64,000 nt of DNA from Halopiger xanaduensis SH-6 (GCF_000217715.1 NC_015666.1:508270-572269); one strand, 5' to 3'. Shown: positions 35,998 to 44,719, counted from the stretch's first letter. A program made the numbers and translations. The notes: generated from the letters alone by a model not told the origin.

Positions 35998-36759
35998 GTG
36001 TCCCCACCGAACGCTTCGTCTCCGTCCGACTCGAGTGCCGACGCGGCCGCGGATGCAAGTGCAAATGCGGACTCGAGCACCGCCGCCGATTCGGATGCGA
36101 GCTCGAGTTCACCCGCCGACCCGCCGTTCCCCCAATCCCGCAACGTCATCGAACCCGACTGCGCGCGCTGTCCCGCGCTCGCCGAAACCCGCGAGTGTAT
36201 CTCGTGGGGGACCGGCCCCCTCGACGCGAGCGTTATCGTCGTCGGGGAGGCGCCGGGGCCCGGCAACCCGGACGCCGACCGCTGGAAGGGCGGCAACTGG
36301 ACCGGCAAGGGCTACACCTCGCGCCACTCCGGCCGGCGCATCCGGCGCATGCTGGCCCAGGTCGGCTACGACGAGACGGCCTACTACACTAACGCCGTCA
36401 AGTGCTTCCCCGCCGACCCCGAGGACCCCTCGAGCAACCGCGAACCGACGCCCGAGGAGCGGGCGAACTGCCGGCCCCACCTGCTGACAGAACTCGAGAC
36501 TATCGATCCGACGGTCGTCCTCGCGACCGGCAAGCACGCGACGAAGACGGTGCTGGCGGCCGAAGGGAAGGAACTGGACGGATTCATCGACTGCGTGCTC
36601 GAGCCGGTCCGCTGCGAGGCGTTGGACGTCTGGCTCGTGCCGATCCTTCACCCCTCGTACCAGGACGTCTGGATCGGCCGGCTCGGCTACGAGCCCGACG
36701 AGTACCTCGCGGCGATTCGGGAGACGCTCGAGGACGTAATCGACGGCGCGGCGCAGTAG
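35998..36759 (+). CDS. Uracil-DNA glycosylase (family 4/5, Fe-S type)
   Basis: A base-excision repair enzyme with the family-4/5 signature. The Fe-S cysteines are CARCPAL and TRECISW, followed by VVGEAPGPGNPDADR (motif I), TNAVKCFP and the His motif LHPSYQDVW (about 213-221). The start is uncertain: GTG at 35998 lies about 25 bases after AACCTAAACC, while ATG at 35896 would add 34 residues. The Ser/Asp/Ala leader (about 40 residues) is low-complexity either way. It protects DNA against cytosine deamination. Confidence 0.92.
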   Translation: MSPPNASSPSDSSADAAADASANADSSTAADSDASSSSPADPPFPQSRNVIEPDCARCPALAETRECISWGTGPLDASVIVVGEAPGPGNPDADRWKGGNWTGKGYTSRHSGRRIRRMLAQVGYDETAYYTNAVKCFPADPEDPSSNREPTPEERANCRPHLLTELETIDPTVVLATGKHATKTVLAAEGKELDGFIDCVLEPVRCEALDVWLVPILHPSYQDVWIGRLGYEPDEYLAAIRETLEDVIDGAAQ

Positions 36760-36992
36760 TGTAGCGTCGCGGCGCCTAGCAGTCACTACACGGAAGCGGC
36801 GAGTTCACGCGGAAAGAAATCGAGGAGTCGAACCGTTGCGGTGGCGGCGGTTTCGGTGGTGAAGGTGGTGGGTGATCGTGTGGTCCGGGTGTGTCAATGC
36901 GTGAGGGTGGTCCCCCGCCAGCGCGACGATGCCCACGCGGGGCAGTTCGTCTCGAGGAACGGGGTGATAATGAAGACGGTGACGGTACACGC

Positions 36993-37018
36993 TAATTCCG
37001 GACAGTTTACCGGAATTA
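36993..37018. promoter_or_regulatory. Perfect inverted repeat, possible operator or hairpin
   Basis: TAATTCCGG (36993-37001) pairs with CCGGAATTA (37010-37018), nine bases each with an eight-base loop that contains GTTTA. The symmetry is exact. It may be a regulator site or an RNA hairpin. Confidence 0.6.
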
Positions 37019-37034
37019 TCGCGAATAGATGATC

Positions 37035-37050
37035 GTTTACCGCGGTAAAC
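37035..37050. promoter_or_regulatory. Perfect 16-base palindrome GTTTACCGCGGTAAAC
   Basis: Positions 37035-37050 read identically on both strands. Part of it (CGGTAAACTGT, 37043-37053) also inverts ACAGTTTACCG at 37002-37012, 30 bases away. The shared half-site GTTTACCG occurs at 37006-37013, at 37035-37042 and inverted at 37043-37050. This is the architecture of a dimeric regulator binding cooperatively. It lies about 90 bases upstream of the HIT start and directly upstream of the His-rich frame on the minus strand. Confidence 0.65.
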
Positions 37051-37111
37051 TGTCAGTCGGACCGACCGGTTCGGCGGTCACGCGTGGGCTTCAGCATCGG
37101 ACCGAGTAACC

Positions 37112-37119
37112 TTCTTACG
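37112..37119 (+). promoter_or_regulatory. TATA-like box of the HIT gene
   Basis: TTCTTACG lies 23-30 bases before the ATG at 37142. Confidence 0.4.
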
Positions 37120-37141
37120 CCGAGCCGACACATACTCGCGT

Positions 37142-37561
37142 ATGAGCACGATCTTCAGCCAGATCGTCGAGGGGGAGATCCCCGCTCGAGTCGTGTACGA
37201 AGACGAGACCACGCTGGCCTTTCTCGACGCCAATCCGCTGGCGCCGGGCCACACCCTCGTCATCCCCAAGGACGAGTACGAGCGGCTGAACGACGTCCCG
37301 GAGGACGTCGCGACGGACCTCTACGACACGATCCACCGGATGGTCCCGGCCGTCGAGGAGGCCGTCGACGCCGACGCGACGACGGTCGCCTTCAATAACG
37401 GCGAGGCCGCCGGCCAGGAAGTGCCCCACGTCCACTGCCACATCGTCCCCCGCTTCGAGGGCGACGGCGGCGGCCCCATCCACGCCGTCGCGGGCAGCCG
37501 GCCCGACCTGGACGACGACGAACTCGACGACATCGCCGAGGATATCGAGTCTCGAGCCTGA
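37142..37561 (+). CDS. HIT-family nucleotide hydrolase or transferase
   Basis: A 139-residue HINT/HIT-family protein. The catalytic HVHCHIVPR (about 99-107) matches HxHxHxx, and the family start FSQIVEGEIPARVVYEDE is present. Such proteins hydrolyse AMP-linked substrates (adenosine phosphoramidates). The acidic tail is short. It has its own promoter, and the upstream palindrome cluster could regulate it. Confidence 0.93.
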   Translation: MSTIFSQIVEGEIPARVVYEDETTLAFLDANPLAPGHTLVIPKDEYERLNDVPEDVATDLYDTIHRMVPAVEEAVDADATTVAFNNGEAAGQEVPHVHCHIVPRFEGDGGGPIHAVAGSRPDLDDDELDDIAEDIESRA

Positions 37562-37658
37562 ACCGCCCGTTCGATTCGGCCTCACTTGCGCCACGCCGAG
37601 CCACTGGACGGCCGCGCGACGCCGTGATTGTTTTGCCGGTCCGGCGTGAGCCTCGAGT

Positions 37659-37895
37659 ATGCCACTCGTCAGTATCGTCGCCCGCTTTCGGGAGCGGCCC
37701 CTCGCCACGGCGCTCGAGGTGGGCAGCGTCCTCCTCTGCTGTCTGCTGTTCGTCGTCACGTTCGTCCTCCTGCTGAACGAGCCGCCGGCCGGCGGGGAAC
37801 GGCCGTGGCTCGCGATCGTCGCAATCGGTACCGTGTTCGTCGTCTTCTGGACGGCGCTGGTGCCGCTCTACGAGCGGTTCGTCGGGTTCGACTGA
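37659..37895 (+). CDS. Small two-helix membrane protein
   Basis: A 78-residue protein with two hydrophobic helices (about 18-40 and 51-70) separated by a Pro/Gly turn. It begins MPLVSIVARFRERP and is not a family I can name. The start and stop are clear and codon use is like its neighbours, so a real gene is likely. It lies 97 bases after the HIT gene and is convergent with the prepilin peptidase gene. Confidence 0.7.
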   Translation: MPLVSIVARFRERPLATALEVGSVLLCCLLFVVTFVLLLNEPPAGGERPWLAIVAIGTVFVVFWTALVPLYERFVGFD

Positions 37896-37935
37896 GAGCG
37901 TCGAATCGCGACCGAGAAAAACGGAACCGGAAGCG

Positions 37936-38958
37936 TCAGAAGAACGCGCCCAGCAGCAGATCGCCGTAGGTCACCGCGATCACCAGCCCGACGAACACCG
38001 GCACCAGAAACGGCGTCCCCGGTGAAATCCAGACGGTCTCTTCTTCCGCGACGACGTCGAGCCCCGCCCGGAGCTTCGCGGGCGTCGTCCCGTAGGCCGA
38101 TCCTTCGATATCCTCGAGGAAGGCCTCGGCACCCCAGGGATCGTCGAACGTCCGCTTTCGAGCGGGCGAGGACTGCGGCGGGTCCTGCACGAGAGCGCCG
38201 GTGCCGCCGTCGCCCCGCACGTCGGCGTCGACGGCCCCGTCGGTCGGCGGGTTCGGTTCTTCGGGGAGCGTCGCCGGGTCGCGGTAGGCCTCCGGGTGGG
38301 CGCGCACGTCGGCCAGCGAAAGCCCGCGCCAGCGGAGGTACATCCGCAGGGCGTCGAGGTCGAGGCCGCTCAGGGAGACGCCCTCGGGCGTCTCGAGGAG
38401 CTGGCCGTGGCGCTCGGACAGCGACTCGGTGGCGACGGGCCAGCCCAGCACCATGACCGGCGCGATGCGGCCGGCGACGGCGTTGCGAACGGCCAGGACG
38501 ACCGGAATCGCGACGGCGACGACGACGGCGTTGGTCAGGATCGTAAACGAGAGCGCGCCGAGCGGCGACGTCGTCAGCGGGAGCGTCCACGAGCCGACGG
38601 CGTACTCCGGGAACGTCGGAAACAGCAGCGCGAGGACGAGCAGCGCCTTCGCATCGGCGCCGCCGAAGCCGCCGAACCACCAGAACAGGTACGCGATCGG
38701 GACGACGAAGCCGAGGCTGATCGCGGCCGGCACGAGGAACTCGGCCGTCCACGCGTGCGGCCCCGCGGCTCGCGCCAGTTGCGCCTCCCAGACGAGCAGG
38801 GCGGCGCCCAACAGCGCGAGCGGAATCCAGACGGTGCTCGAGACGCGCCTGGTCTTGATGTCGCGAACGGCGACCCAGGCGAAGACCGGGAGGGCGACGA
38901 GTCGCAGGAGATCCGGACCGGTCGCCACGGTCGCGGCTACGGCGGGTGTCACGTTCAC
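37936..38958 (-). CDS. Archaeal prepilin (type IV) peptidase, A24 family
   Basis: A 340-residue membrane protein with the two catalytic aspartates of A24 peptidases: D33 in VRDIKTRRVS and D102 in GGADAK (GXGD-type). Around eight membrane helices are predicted, interrupted by a large hydrophilic loop at about 215-275. This is the PibD/FlaK-type enzyme that cleaves archaellin and pilin signal peptides. The GTG start at 38958 is 21-30 bases after ACAATAAC. No pilin or archaellum genes are in the window. Confidence 0.9.
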   Translation of the reverse strand: MNVTPAVAATVATGPDLLRLVALPVFAWVAVRDIKTRRVSSTVWIPLALLGAALLVWEAQLARAAGPHAWTAEFLVPAAISLGFVVPIAYLFWWFGGFGGADAKALLVLALLFPTFPEYAVGSWTLPLTTSPLGALSFTILTNAVVVAVAIPVVLAVRNAVAGRIAPVMVLGWPVATESLSERHGQLLETPEGVSLSGLDLDALRMYLRWRGLSLADVRAHPEAYRDPATLPEEPNPPTDGAVDADVRGDGGTGALVQDPPQSSPARKRTFDDPWGAEAFLEDIEGSAYGTTPAKLRAGLDVVAEEETVWISPGTPFLVPVFVGLVIAVTYGDLLLGAFF

Positions 38959-38978
38959 TGTCTCTCGAGCGCGGGGGT

Positions 38979-38988
38979 GTTATTGTTT
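38979..38988 (-). promoter_or_regulatory. TATA box of the prepilin peptidase gene
   Basis: Minus-strand CGAAACAATAACAC region; the ACAATAAC core lies 21-30 bases before the GTG at 38958. Confidence 0.45.
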
Positions 38989-39047
38989 CGGCTCGAACGG
39001 GAGCCGGAGAGATCGCCGGCGGGCGATCGGCCGTCGCCGACCGCCGG

Positions 39048-39926
39048 TCACTCGACCCGCTCGCCGAGCGCCTCGATCTTCTCCTGCTGTTCCTCGTTCG
39101 CCGCCGCGACGCGGCTGATCTTCTTGGCGACCGTCTGGGCGTTCTCGGCGGTCGAATCGACCATCGTCGCGACCTCCTCGGTGGAGGACGCCTGTTCGTC
39201 GGTCGCGGTGGCCACCTCCTCGGCCCCCTGGGTCGCCTCGGTGACGGCGTCGTCGATCTCCTCGAGGATGTCGACCGTCTCGTTGACGTGTTCGATGCCG
39301 GTCTCGACTTCCTCGTTCGCATTGGAGATCTGCTCGACTGTTTCGTCGGTCTCGTCCTTGATGTCGGCGACGAGGCCCTCGATCTCCTCGGCGTTCTCGC
39401 GGGATTCCTCGGCGAGACTCTTGACCTCGTTGGCGACGACGGCGAACCGGTCGCCGGACTCGCCGGCGCGAGCCGCCTCGATGGAGGCGTTCAGCGCCAG
39501 CATGTTCGTCTGGTCGGCGATCTCGTTGATCACGTCGACGATCGTGTCGATCTCGTCGATCCGCTCCTGCAGCCGGGAGACGGCCTCGGCGACGTCCGCG
39601 TTCGCGTCGTCGACGTTATCCATCGCGTCGATGGCGTCCTCAGCGACGTCGCAGCCGTCGTCGGCGAGGTCCTCCGCGCTGCTGCTGACTTCCTTAACCT
39701 GGTTCGAACTGGCCGCGATCTCCTCGACGGTCGCCGAGAGGGTCGAGACCTCGTCCGCGATCTCGTGCATCGTCTCGGACTGCTCGTCGGCCAACTCGCT
39801 GATCTCCTCGGAACTGCCGGAGACCATCTTCGAGATATTCAGCAGCTCCGTTACGGAGTCGCCGACCTCGTCGGCCAGCGTCCGCTCGGCCGGGTCGGCG
39901 TTGCTGCCCCCGGTTTCGTCAGTCAT
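39048..39926 (-). CDS. Soluble chemotaxis transducer (methyl-accepting signalling domain)
   Basis: A 292-residue protein that consists almost only of the MCP signalling helices. The hairpin tip EIADQTNMLALNASIEAARAGESG (about 150-172, split in two blocks here) is the most conserved segment. There is no membrane helix, HAMP or visible ligand domain, so it is a cytoplasmic transducer and must act through another input or via its own N-terminal helix. The ATG at 39926 is preceded by TCGTTTTATG. It is divergent from a STAS-like gene. Confidence 0.9.
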   Translation of the reverse strand: MTDETGGSNADPAERTLADEVGDSVTELLNISKMVSGSSEEISELADEQSETMHEIADEVSTLSATVEEIAASSNQVKEVSSSAEDLADDGCDVAEDAIDAMDNVDDANADVAEAVSRLQERIDEIDTIVDVINEIADQTNMLALNASIEAARAGESGDRFAVVANEVKSLAEESRENAEEIEGLVADIKDETDETVEQISNANEEVETGIEHVNETVDILEEIDDAVTEATQGAEEVATATDEQASSTEEVATMVDSTAENAQTVAKKISRVAAANEEQQEKIEALGERVE

Positions 39927-39950
39927 ACGCGATTCCATCCGCGCAGCCGA

Positions 39951-39960
39951 CATAAAACGA
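39951..39960 (-). promoter_or_regulatory. TATA box of the transducer gene
   Basis: Minus-strand TCGTTTTATG lies 25-34 bases before the ATG at 39926. Confidence 0.5.
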
Positions 39961-40025
39961 ACGGCCGGTGGCAGAACCATCATAGACAGCGTCTGCCGCC
40001 GATCGAGGATATGTCGGCAAGAAAG

Positions 40026-40032
40026 TTTACCA
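40026..40032 (+). promoter_or_regulatory. TATA box of the STAS-like gene
   Basis: TTTACCA lies about 23-29 bases before the ATG at 40055, directly divergent from the transducer promoter. Confidence 0.5.
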
Positions 40033-40054
40033 CGGTTCCGCGGAATTTCCTGCC

Positions 40055-40456
40055 ATGGCACAAACAGTTGCGGCCGACACGGACCTCTACACGATCGAGT
40101 GGGACGGCGACATCGACACCGTCACCTTCACCTGGGACGAGTTCGCCAGCGGCGAGCGATTCAAGGACGGCGCGAACGCGCTCCTCGAGTACGTTCAGTC
40201 GAACGATGTCGCGAAAGTCATCCACGACACGAGCGGCATTCAGGCCCACGACGACGAGGATCTGGCGTGGCTCCAGTCGGAGTGGTATCCGAAGATGGTC
40301 GACGCCGGCCTGCGGTACTCCGCGATCGTCCATCAGGAGAGCGTGATTTCGCAGATGGACACGGAGGACTTCGTCGAGGACGTCAAGGACATGCCGTACA
40401 AGCTCATGCACACGGCGGACCTCGAGGAAGCGCGCGAGTGGATGGCCGGGAACTAA
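40055..40456 (+). CDS. STAS/SpoIIAA-like domain protein
   Basis: A 133-residue soluble protein of mixed alpha/beta pattern. It has IEWDGDIDTVTFTW at the start, then a conserved KVIHDTSGIQAHDDED and AREWM near the end. It resembles the haloarchaeal STAS/SEC14-like proteins, which bind ligands or act as anti-anti-sigma-like switches. No serine phosphosite typical of SpoIIAA is evident. It shares a divergent promoter region with the soluble chemotaxis transducer, so a joint role in sensing is possible but unproven. Confidence 0.78.
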   Translation: MAQTVAADTDLYTIEWDGDIDTVTFTWDEFASGERFKDGANALLEYVQSNDVAKVIHDTSGIQAHDDEDLAWLQSEWYPKMVDAGLRYSAIVHQESVISQMDTEDFVEDVKDMPYKLMHTADLEEAREWMAGN

Positions 40457-40461
40457 CCGCT

Positions 40462-40473
40462 ACCGGTACCGGT
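40462..40473 (+). repeat. Palindrome after the STAS-like gene
   Basis: ACCGGTACCGGT is a perfect 12-base palindrome a few bases after the stop codon at 40456. It may contribute to termination. Confidence 0.4.
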
Positions 40474-40682
40474 GCTAGTACCGTCGGCGGTGACCCGATC
40501 GTCGACGACGGGACGAATCGAGCCGTAATCGGGACGGGATTTTCGACGGCAACAAAGCGCCGACCCGTAGAGACGACCGCGACGCGAGCATCACGAACGC
40601 GGGAGAGCGAGAAGCGGCGCTACCGCTCGAGCGGACCGGGGCGGGCGCGCAAAAAATCGGAAGCTCGGGCGGGTGCGTCAGT

Positions 40683-41072
40683 TTAAATGACGCGGTTCTG
40701 CAGGTAGTCGAGGTGCTTGGCGTTGTAGACGATCTTGACCTCGTCGGTCTCGGGCGAACCGATGCAGGTCAGGCGGACGTTCTTCTCCTCGACCTCCTCG
40801 TCCGAGAGGATCTGCTGCATGTCCATGTCGATTTCGCCGTCGACGACGATGGCGGCGCAGTTCGCACACGCGCCGGCGCGGCACGAGAAGGGCCAGTCGT
40901 AGCCCTGCGCCTCGGCGGCCTCGAGGATGTACTCGCCTTCGGCGACGTCGAGCGTGCCGTAGTCCTCGTCGTCGAGGCCGGCGTCGGCGGCCTTCTCGAA
41001 GACTTCGTCGTCGTAAATGTCCCAGCCTTGGTCGTCCACTACTTCGTAGTTGAGGTATTCTACCGTGGGCAT
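40683..41072 (-). CDS. Halophilic [2Fe-2S] ferredoxin
   Basis: A 129-residue plant-type ferredoxin. The cluster ligands are CRAGACANC (C63, C68, C71 in the RAGACANC run) and the fourth Cys in LTCIGS (about 102-103). The extra N-terminal acidic segment (about residues 1-40, [14 protein letters not shown]) is the halophilic insertion seen in Halobacterium ferredoxin. It carries electrons for oxidoreductases such as 2-oxoacid dehydrogenases. The ATG at 41072 gives [15 protein letters not shown]. Confidence 0.95.
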   Translation of the reverse strand: MPTVEYLNYEVVDDQGWDIYDDEVFEKAADAGLDDEDYGTLDVAEGEYILEAAEAQGYDWPFSCRAGACANCAAIVVDGEIDMDMQQILSDEEVEEKNVRLTCIGSPETDEVKIVYNAKHLDYLQNRVI

Positions 41073-41396
41073 CACTCGATGATTCACGGGCCGCACTGGT
41101 ATAGCTTGCTGTTCAGTCCTAAATTGTCTTTACACATGAATTGCCAATTCGACGGAAAGTAAGTCAAGGAATGCCAGAGTATCGGGATCGAGCCGGAAAG
41201 AAAAAAGAACTCAGAACATATTCGGGCCGAAACCACTCGTTTTCAATTGTCCGCGAAACCAGAGGTACAGCGCCTCTATCACCTCATATCGAACGTGTCG
41301 ACCTGGTTAGGAGTGTCCGAAACGGAACGGATCCGCACGAGCGGGCCGGCGGCGGAAGCGAGACCGATCAGCGGACGGTTCCGGGACCGGTCGAAC
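41073..41396. other. AT-richer spacer between ferredoxin and phosphate permease
   Basis: This 324-base spacer contains an AT-rich patch (about 41100-41260) unlike the surrounding GC-rich genes, and a five-base inverted repeat AGAGG (41261-41265) / CCTCT (41273-41277). The ferredoxin promoter is at its left edge. I see no ORF with haloarchaeal character, no tRNA fold and no transposon ends. Confidence 0.5.
41098..41105 (-). promoter_or_regulatory. Ferredoxin TATA box
   Basis: Minus-strand GCTATACC lies 26-33 bases before the ATG at 41072. Confidence 0.5.
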
Positions 41397-42578
41397 TCAG
41401 AAGCCGAAGAGCGGCACGAACCGGAACGTCAGGTACGCGCCGACCGTCGAGATGATCGGGACGACGTTCTGCATGAGGATCACCCGGGCGGTCGTCGAGG
41501 GATCGAACAGGTCGGAGGCCTTCGGGATGTCCTCGGGTTCCTCCTCGCCGATCCTCGGGGCCTGCTCGCCCTCCTCCTCCGCGGTGAGGGCGCCGACCGA
41601 GACGCGGGTTTCCTCGCCGCGGCGGGCGTCGGAAAGCGTCGTCGTCCGCGTCGCTCGGCCCCAGCCGAGGCCGATGATGCTCATCGTCGCGATGACGACG
41701 AAGCTCGCGGGGACCCCGATCGAGGAGAGCACGATGACGATCGTCGAACTGATGACCGCGACGACGATCGCCGCCGTCAGCGGCAGGTTCGTGATGTCGT
41801 TGCCCAGCGTATCCAGCGTCCGGCGAGCGATCGTGAAACAGCCGATGGCGACGGCCGCACCCCCGATCAGGATCAGCGTCCCCATCTCGAGGGCGCCGGT
41901 GCCGTAGATCGGCGCGATCGCGTTCGCGATGTTGCTCGTGCCCGACGAAAAGCCCATCAGACAGCCGATCGCAACGACTACGAACGCGCCTGTGATCTCT
42001 CGCCGGGTGGCGTTCTCCTGGAACTGAAGTCGCGGCACGGCGCCGGAACGATCGACCGTGATCATCTGTCGGCCGTCGCGGTTGGCCTCGATGGCGACCC
42101 ACTCGTTGATCCGGGGGTAGAAGTACCGGCCGACGACGCCGGCGACCCAGAAGCCGATGATGGGGGCGACGATCCACCAGACGACGATCTCGCCGAGGAC
42201 GCTCCAGTTGAGTTCGCCCGTCGCGAGGCCGAGCGCGGCGATCGCGCCGACGGCGGTCATCGACGTCGAGGCGGGGACGCCGGCGTAGTTGCCGACGAAC
42301 AGCGCGCCGCCGATGAAAAAGAGGACGGCGACGTTCGAGCGCATGGTGAAGATGTCGGTCGTGTGAACGAGTTCGTTGCCGAGCGTGTCGACGACGTTCG
42401 GTCCGATCGTCCACGCGCCGACGAAGAAGAAGATCGACATCAGGCCGGCCGCCATCAGCTTGGTGATGACGTTCGCGCCGACGGCCGGACCGAACGCCGG
42501 ACCGGTCGTCGAGCCGCCGATGTTGTAGCCGACGAAGATTGCGGTCAGGATTCCCACGATAAGTAGTACTTCCGTCAC
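41397..42578 (-). CDS. PiT-family phosphate permease, cluster copy 1
   Basis: A 393-residue PiT permease, about ten helices. Family motifs include VGYNIGGSTTGPAFGPAVGA near residues 16-35 and its internal partner near FSSGTSNIANAIAP. A hydrophilic loop with EEEGEQAPRIGEEEPED lies near the C-terminus. The GTG start is fixed by the TATA box 25-32 bases upstream. It is closely similar, along the whole length, to the PiT at 46483-47661, so the pair arose by local duplication. It heads a block with a UspA gene next to it. Confidence 0.92.
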   Translation of the reverse strand: MTEVLLIVGILTAIFVGYNIGGSTTGPAFGPAVGANVITKLMAAGLMSIFFFVGAWTIGPNVVDTLGNELVHTTDIFTMRSNVAVLFFIGGALFVGNYAGVPASTSMTAVGAIAALGLATGELNWSVLGEIVVWWIVAPIIGFWVAGVVGRYFYPRINEWVAIEANRDGRQMITVDRSGAVPRLQFQENATRREITGAFVVVAIGCLMGFSSGTSNIANAIAPIYGTGALEMGTLILIGGAAVAIGCFTIARRTLDTLGNDITNLPLTAAIVVAVISSTIVIVLSSIGVPASFVVIATMSIIGLGWGRATRTTTLSDARRGEETRVSVGALTAEEEGEQAPRIGEEEPEDIPKASDLFDPSTTARVILMQNVVPIISTVGAYLTFRFVPLFGF

Positions 42579-42602
42579 AACAGGAGATCACGCGATTGAA
42601 GC

Positions 42603-42610
42603 CTAAAAAA
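42603..42610 (-). promoter_or_regulatory. TATA box of PiT copy 1
   Basis: Minus-strand TTTTTTAG lies 25-32 bases before the GTG at 42578. Confidence 0.5.
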
Positions 42611-42744
42611 CGCGCCCATTCGCGGTTCCGGTTGTCGTCCGGCCGACCGGTCGGACCGGGTCCGAGCGCTCGAGCGCGGCTCGAGCGTCCCCGTGCAACT
42701 CGCCGACCGGCGCTCCGACGGGGGCGTGCTCGAGGCGGCGGGAC

Positions 42745-43170
42745 CTACCGAACGACGACCACCGGCACCGGCGAGCGACGAACCACCCGTTCCGCCACGT
42801 TTCCAACGAAAACTCGGTCCGCGACGGTTCCGCCGTGGGTCCCGATCACGACAGTCTCGTAGTCGTCGGCCCGGTTGATGATCGCGCGGACGGGATGGCC
42901 GAGTTCGATCTCGGTATCGAGCGTCACGTCGCTGTCGGCGTCCGCGGCGATTTCGCGTGCGCGGTCGAAAATCACGTCCGCGTGCTCCCTGGCTTTCGCC
43001 TCGAAGTCGTCGGCGAGCGCGAGTCCCGTCGCCTCCGCCCACATCGGCGACGGTCCGCCGACGACGTGCAGGACCGTGAGCTCGGCGTCCGGATAGACCT
43101 CGAGGGCGTACTCGAGCGCGCGTTCGCTCATCTCCGACCCGTCCATGGGGACGAGGACGTGCGAGACCAT
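42745..43170 (-). CDS. Universal stress protein (UspA family)
   Basis: A 141-residue UspA. It has the family start VLVPMDGSEMSERALEYALE and the ATP-binding loop IGTHGGTVADRVFVGNVAERVV with PVPVVVVR. It sits 166 bases from the phosphate permease, in the same orientation. ATP-binding Usp proteins often modulate transport or stress responses; here its placement next to PiT and APC genes suggests a regulatory link. Confidence 0.93.
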   Translation of the reverse strand: MVSHVLVPMDGSEMSERALEYALEVYPDAELTVLHVVGGPSPMWAEATGLALADDFEAKAREHADVIFDRAREIAADADSDVTLDTEIELGHPVRAIINRADDYETVVIGTHGGTVADRVFVGNVAERVVRRSPVPVVVVR

Positions 43171-43279
43171 ACGCGCACTCCCACGGCGACGAGGATAAGC
43201 GCGTGGGTGGCTCCGAGCACAGCAGACGGGGATGGCACCGCTGCCCCCAGTACCAAGAGTGCGCGTGTCATAGACTCGC

Positions 43280-44719
43280 ATGGATCACGGGCCGACCATG
43301 GACACCGATACGCCGCGAAGCGGCGGCACGAACGTCGACGACGAGGCGCCGCGGATCGAGCCGACGGTCGAAACCGACGCCGCGACGAAGACCGACGACG
43401 CCGAACTCGAGCGGACGCTGGGGCTCGCCGGCGGCCTCGCGATCGGGATCGGGACGATGATCGGCGCGGGTATCTTCGTCTTTCCCGGTCTGGCGGCGGG
43501 GCGGGCGGGGCCCGCGGCCGCGGGCTCGTTCGCGATCGGGGCGGTGATCGCGCTCCTCGTGGCGCTGCCGGCGTCGGAGCTCGCGACCGCGATGCCGAAA
43601 AGCGGCGGCGGCTACTACTTCATCTCGCGCGGGCTCGGGACCCTCGCCGGGACCGTGGTCGGCCTGTCGCTGTGGCTGGGGCTCGTGTTCGCGACGGCGT
43701 TCTACCTCGTCGGCTTCGGGTACTACGCCGTCGACACGCTCGCGGAGGTCGGCGTCGTCGTCGGCAACGGGTGGGTCGTTCCGCTGGCGCTGGTGTTCGG
43801 CGCCGGCTTTACGGTGCTGAACGTCACGGGCACGGAGAACGCGGCGAAACTCCAGAACGGGATCGTCGCCCTGCTGTTGTCCATACTGGCGTTCTTTCTG
43901 GGATTCGGCGGGCTCGACGCCCTCGGTTTCGTCGGCGAGTCGGCCACGCCCGAGCGGTTCGCGCCGTTCGGCGCGGTGCCCGTGCTGACGACGGCGGCGC
44001 TCGTGTTCACCTCGTACCTCGGCTTCGCACAGATCGCGACCGTCGCCGGCGAGATGCGCGATCCCGGCCGGAACCTGCCGCTGGCGATGGTCGGCTCCGT
44101 GGTCGTCGTCGGCGTCCTGTACGTCGCGACCATCTTCGTCGCGACGAGCGCGTTCGGCAGCGAGCGCCTCGCCGACCTCGGCGAGACGGCGATGGTCGAG
44201 GTCGGCCGCCACTACCTCGGGCCGCTCGGGGCGGTCGCGATCGTCTTCGGCGGCCTCCTCGCGACGGTCTCGAGCGCCAACGCGTCGATCCTCAGCACCT
44301 CGCGGGCGGTCTACGCCGTCTCGCGGGACGCCCTGCTCCCGCGGTGGGCGAGCCGGATCAACCTCCGGTACGGGACGCCCCACGTCGCGCTCGGGTTGGC
44401 CGGCGGGCCGATCCTGGCGTTGACCGCCACCGGTCGGGTGACGATCCTCGCGGAGGTCGCCTCGTTCCTCCACCTCGTCATGTACGGCCTCATCTGCGTC
44501 GCGCTCGTCGCTATTCGCCGCGACGAGCCGACGTGGTACGACCCCGACTTCCGGGTGCCCGGCTATCCGGTCGTGCCGGCGGCGGGCGCGGTCGCCAGTT
44601 TCGGCCTCATCGGGTTCATGCAGCCGACCTCGCAGCTGATCGGCGTCGCGGTGATGGTCGCGACCGCCGGCTGGTACGTCTATTACGCCCGAAACGTAAC
44701 CCTCCGGGGTGTTCTGTGA
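43280..44719 (+). CDS. APC-family amino-acid permease
   Basis: A 479-residue transporter with about 12 helices. The APC signature [20 protein letters not shown] (about 50-70) and the characteristic TM6-type segment are intact. An acidic leader of about 45 residues precedes it; a second ATG at 43298 is possible. Its TGA overlaps the ATG of the Usp-like gene (TGATG), so the two proteins are translationally coupled. This coupling suggests the Usp-like protein controls or senses the permease. Confidence 0.92.
   Translation: MDHGPTMDTDTPRSGGTNVDDEAPRIEPTVETDAATKTDDAELERTLGLAGGLAIGIGTMIGAGIFVFPGLAAGRAGPAAAGSFAIGAVIALLVALPASELATAMPKSGGGYYFISRGLGTLAGTVVGLSLWLGLVFATAFYLVGFGYYAVDTLAEVGVVVGNGWVVPLALVFGAGFTVLNVTGTENAAKLQNGIVALLLSILAFFLGFGGLDALGFVGESATPERFAPFGAVPVLTTAALVFTSYLGFAQIATVAGEMRDPGRNLPLAMVGSVVVVGVLYVATIFVATSAFGSERLADLGETAMVEVGRHYLGPLGAVAIVFGGLLATVSSANASILSTSRAVYAVSRDALLPRWASRINLRYGTPHVALGLAGGPILALTATGRVTILAEVASFLHLVMYGLICVALVAIRRDEPTWYDPDFRVPGYPVVPAAGAVASFGLIGFMQPTSQLIGVAVMVATAGWYVYYARNVTLRGVL

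Larger units (their letters stand above)
36760..37141. other. Spacer between udg and HIT genes with palindrome cluster
   Basis: This 382-base spacer holds a G/T-biased tract at about 36838-36906, a small His-rich minus-strand frame (GTG-started, 36805-36990) and, at 36993-37053, a set of nested palindromes. The HIT promoter is at its right edge (37112-37119). The spacer is locally AT-richer than the surrounding genes near 36960-37060. Confidence 0.6.

Noticed and set aside
37084-37398. Plus-strand frame beginning before the HIT gene
   Set aside because: Out of frame with the HIT protein and Arg/Gly-rich; the HIT catalytic motif is in the other frame.
38296-40686. A 796-codon plus-strand frame over prepilin peptidase and the transducer
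   Set aside because: Antisense to two recognisable genes; repetitive Ser/Arg content and no domain.
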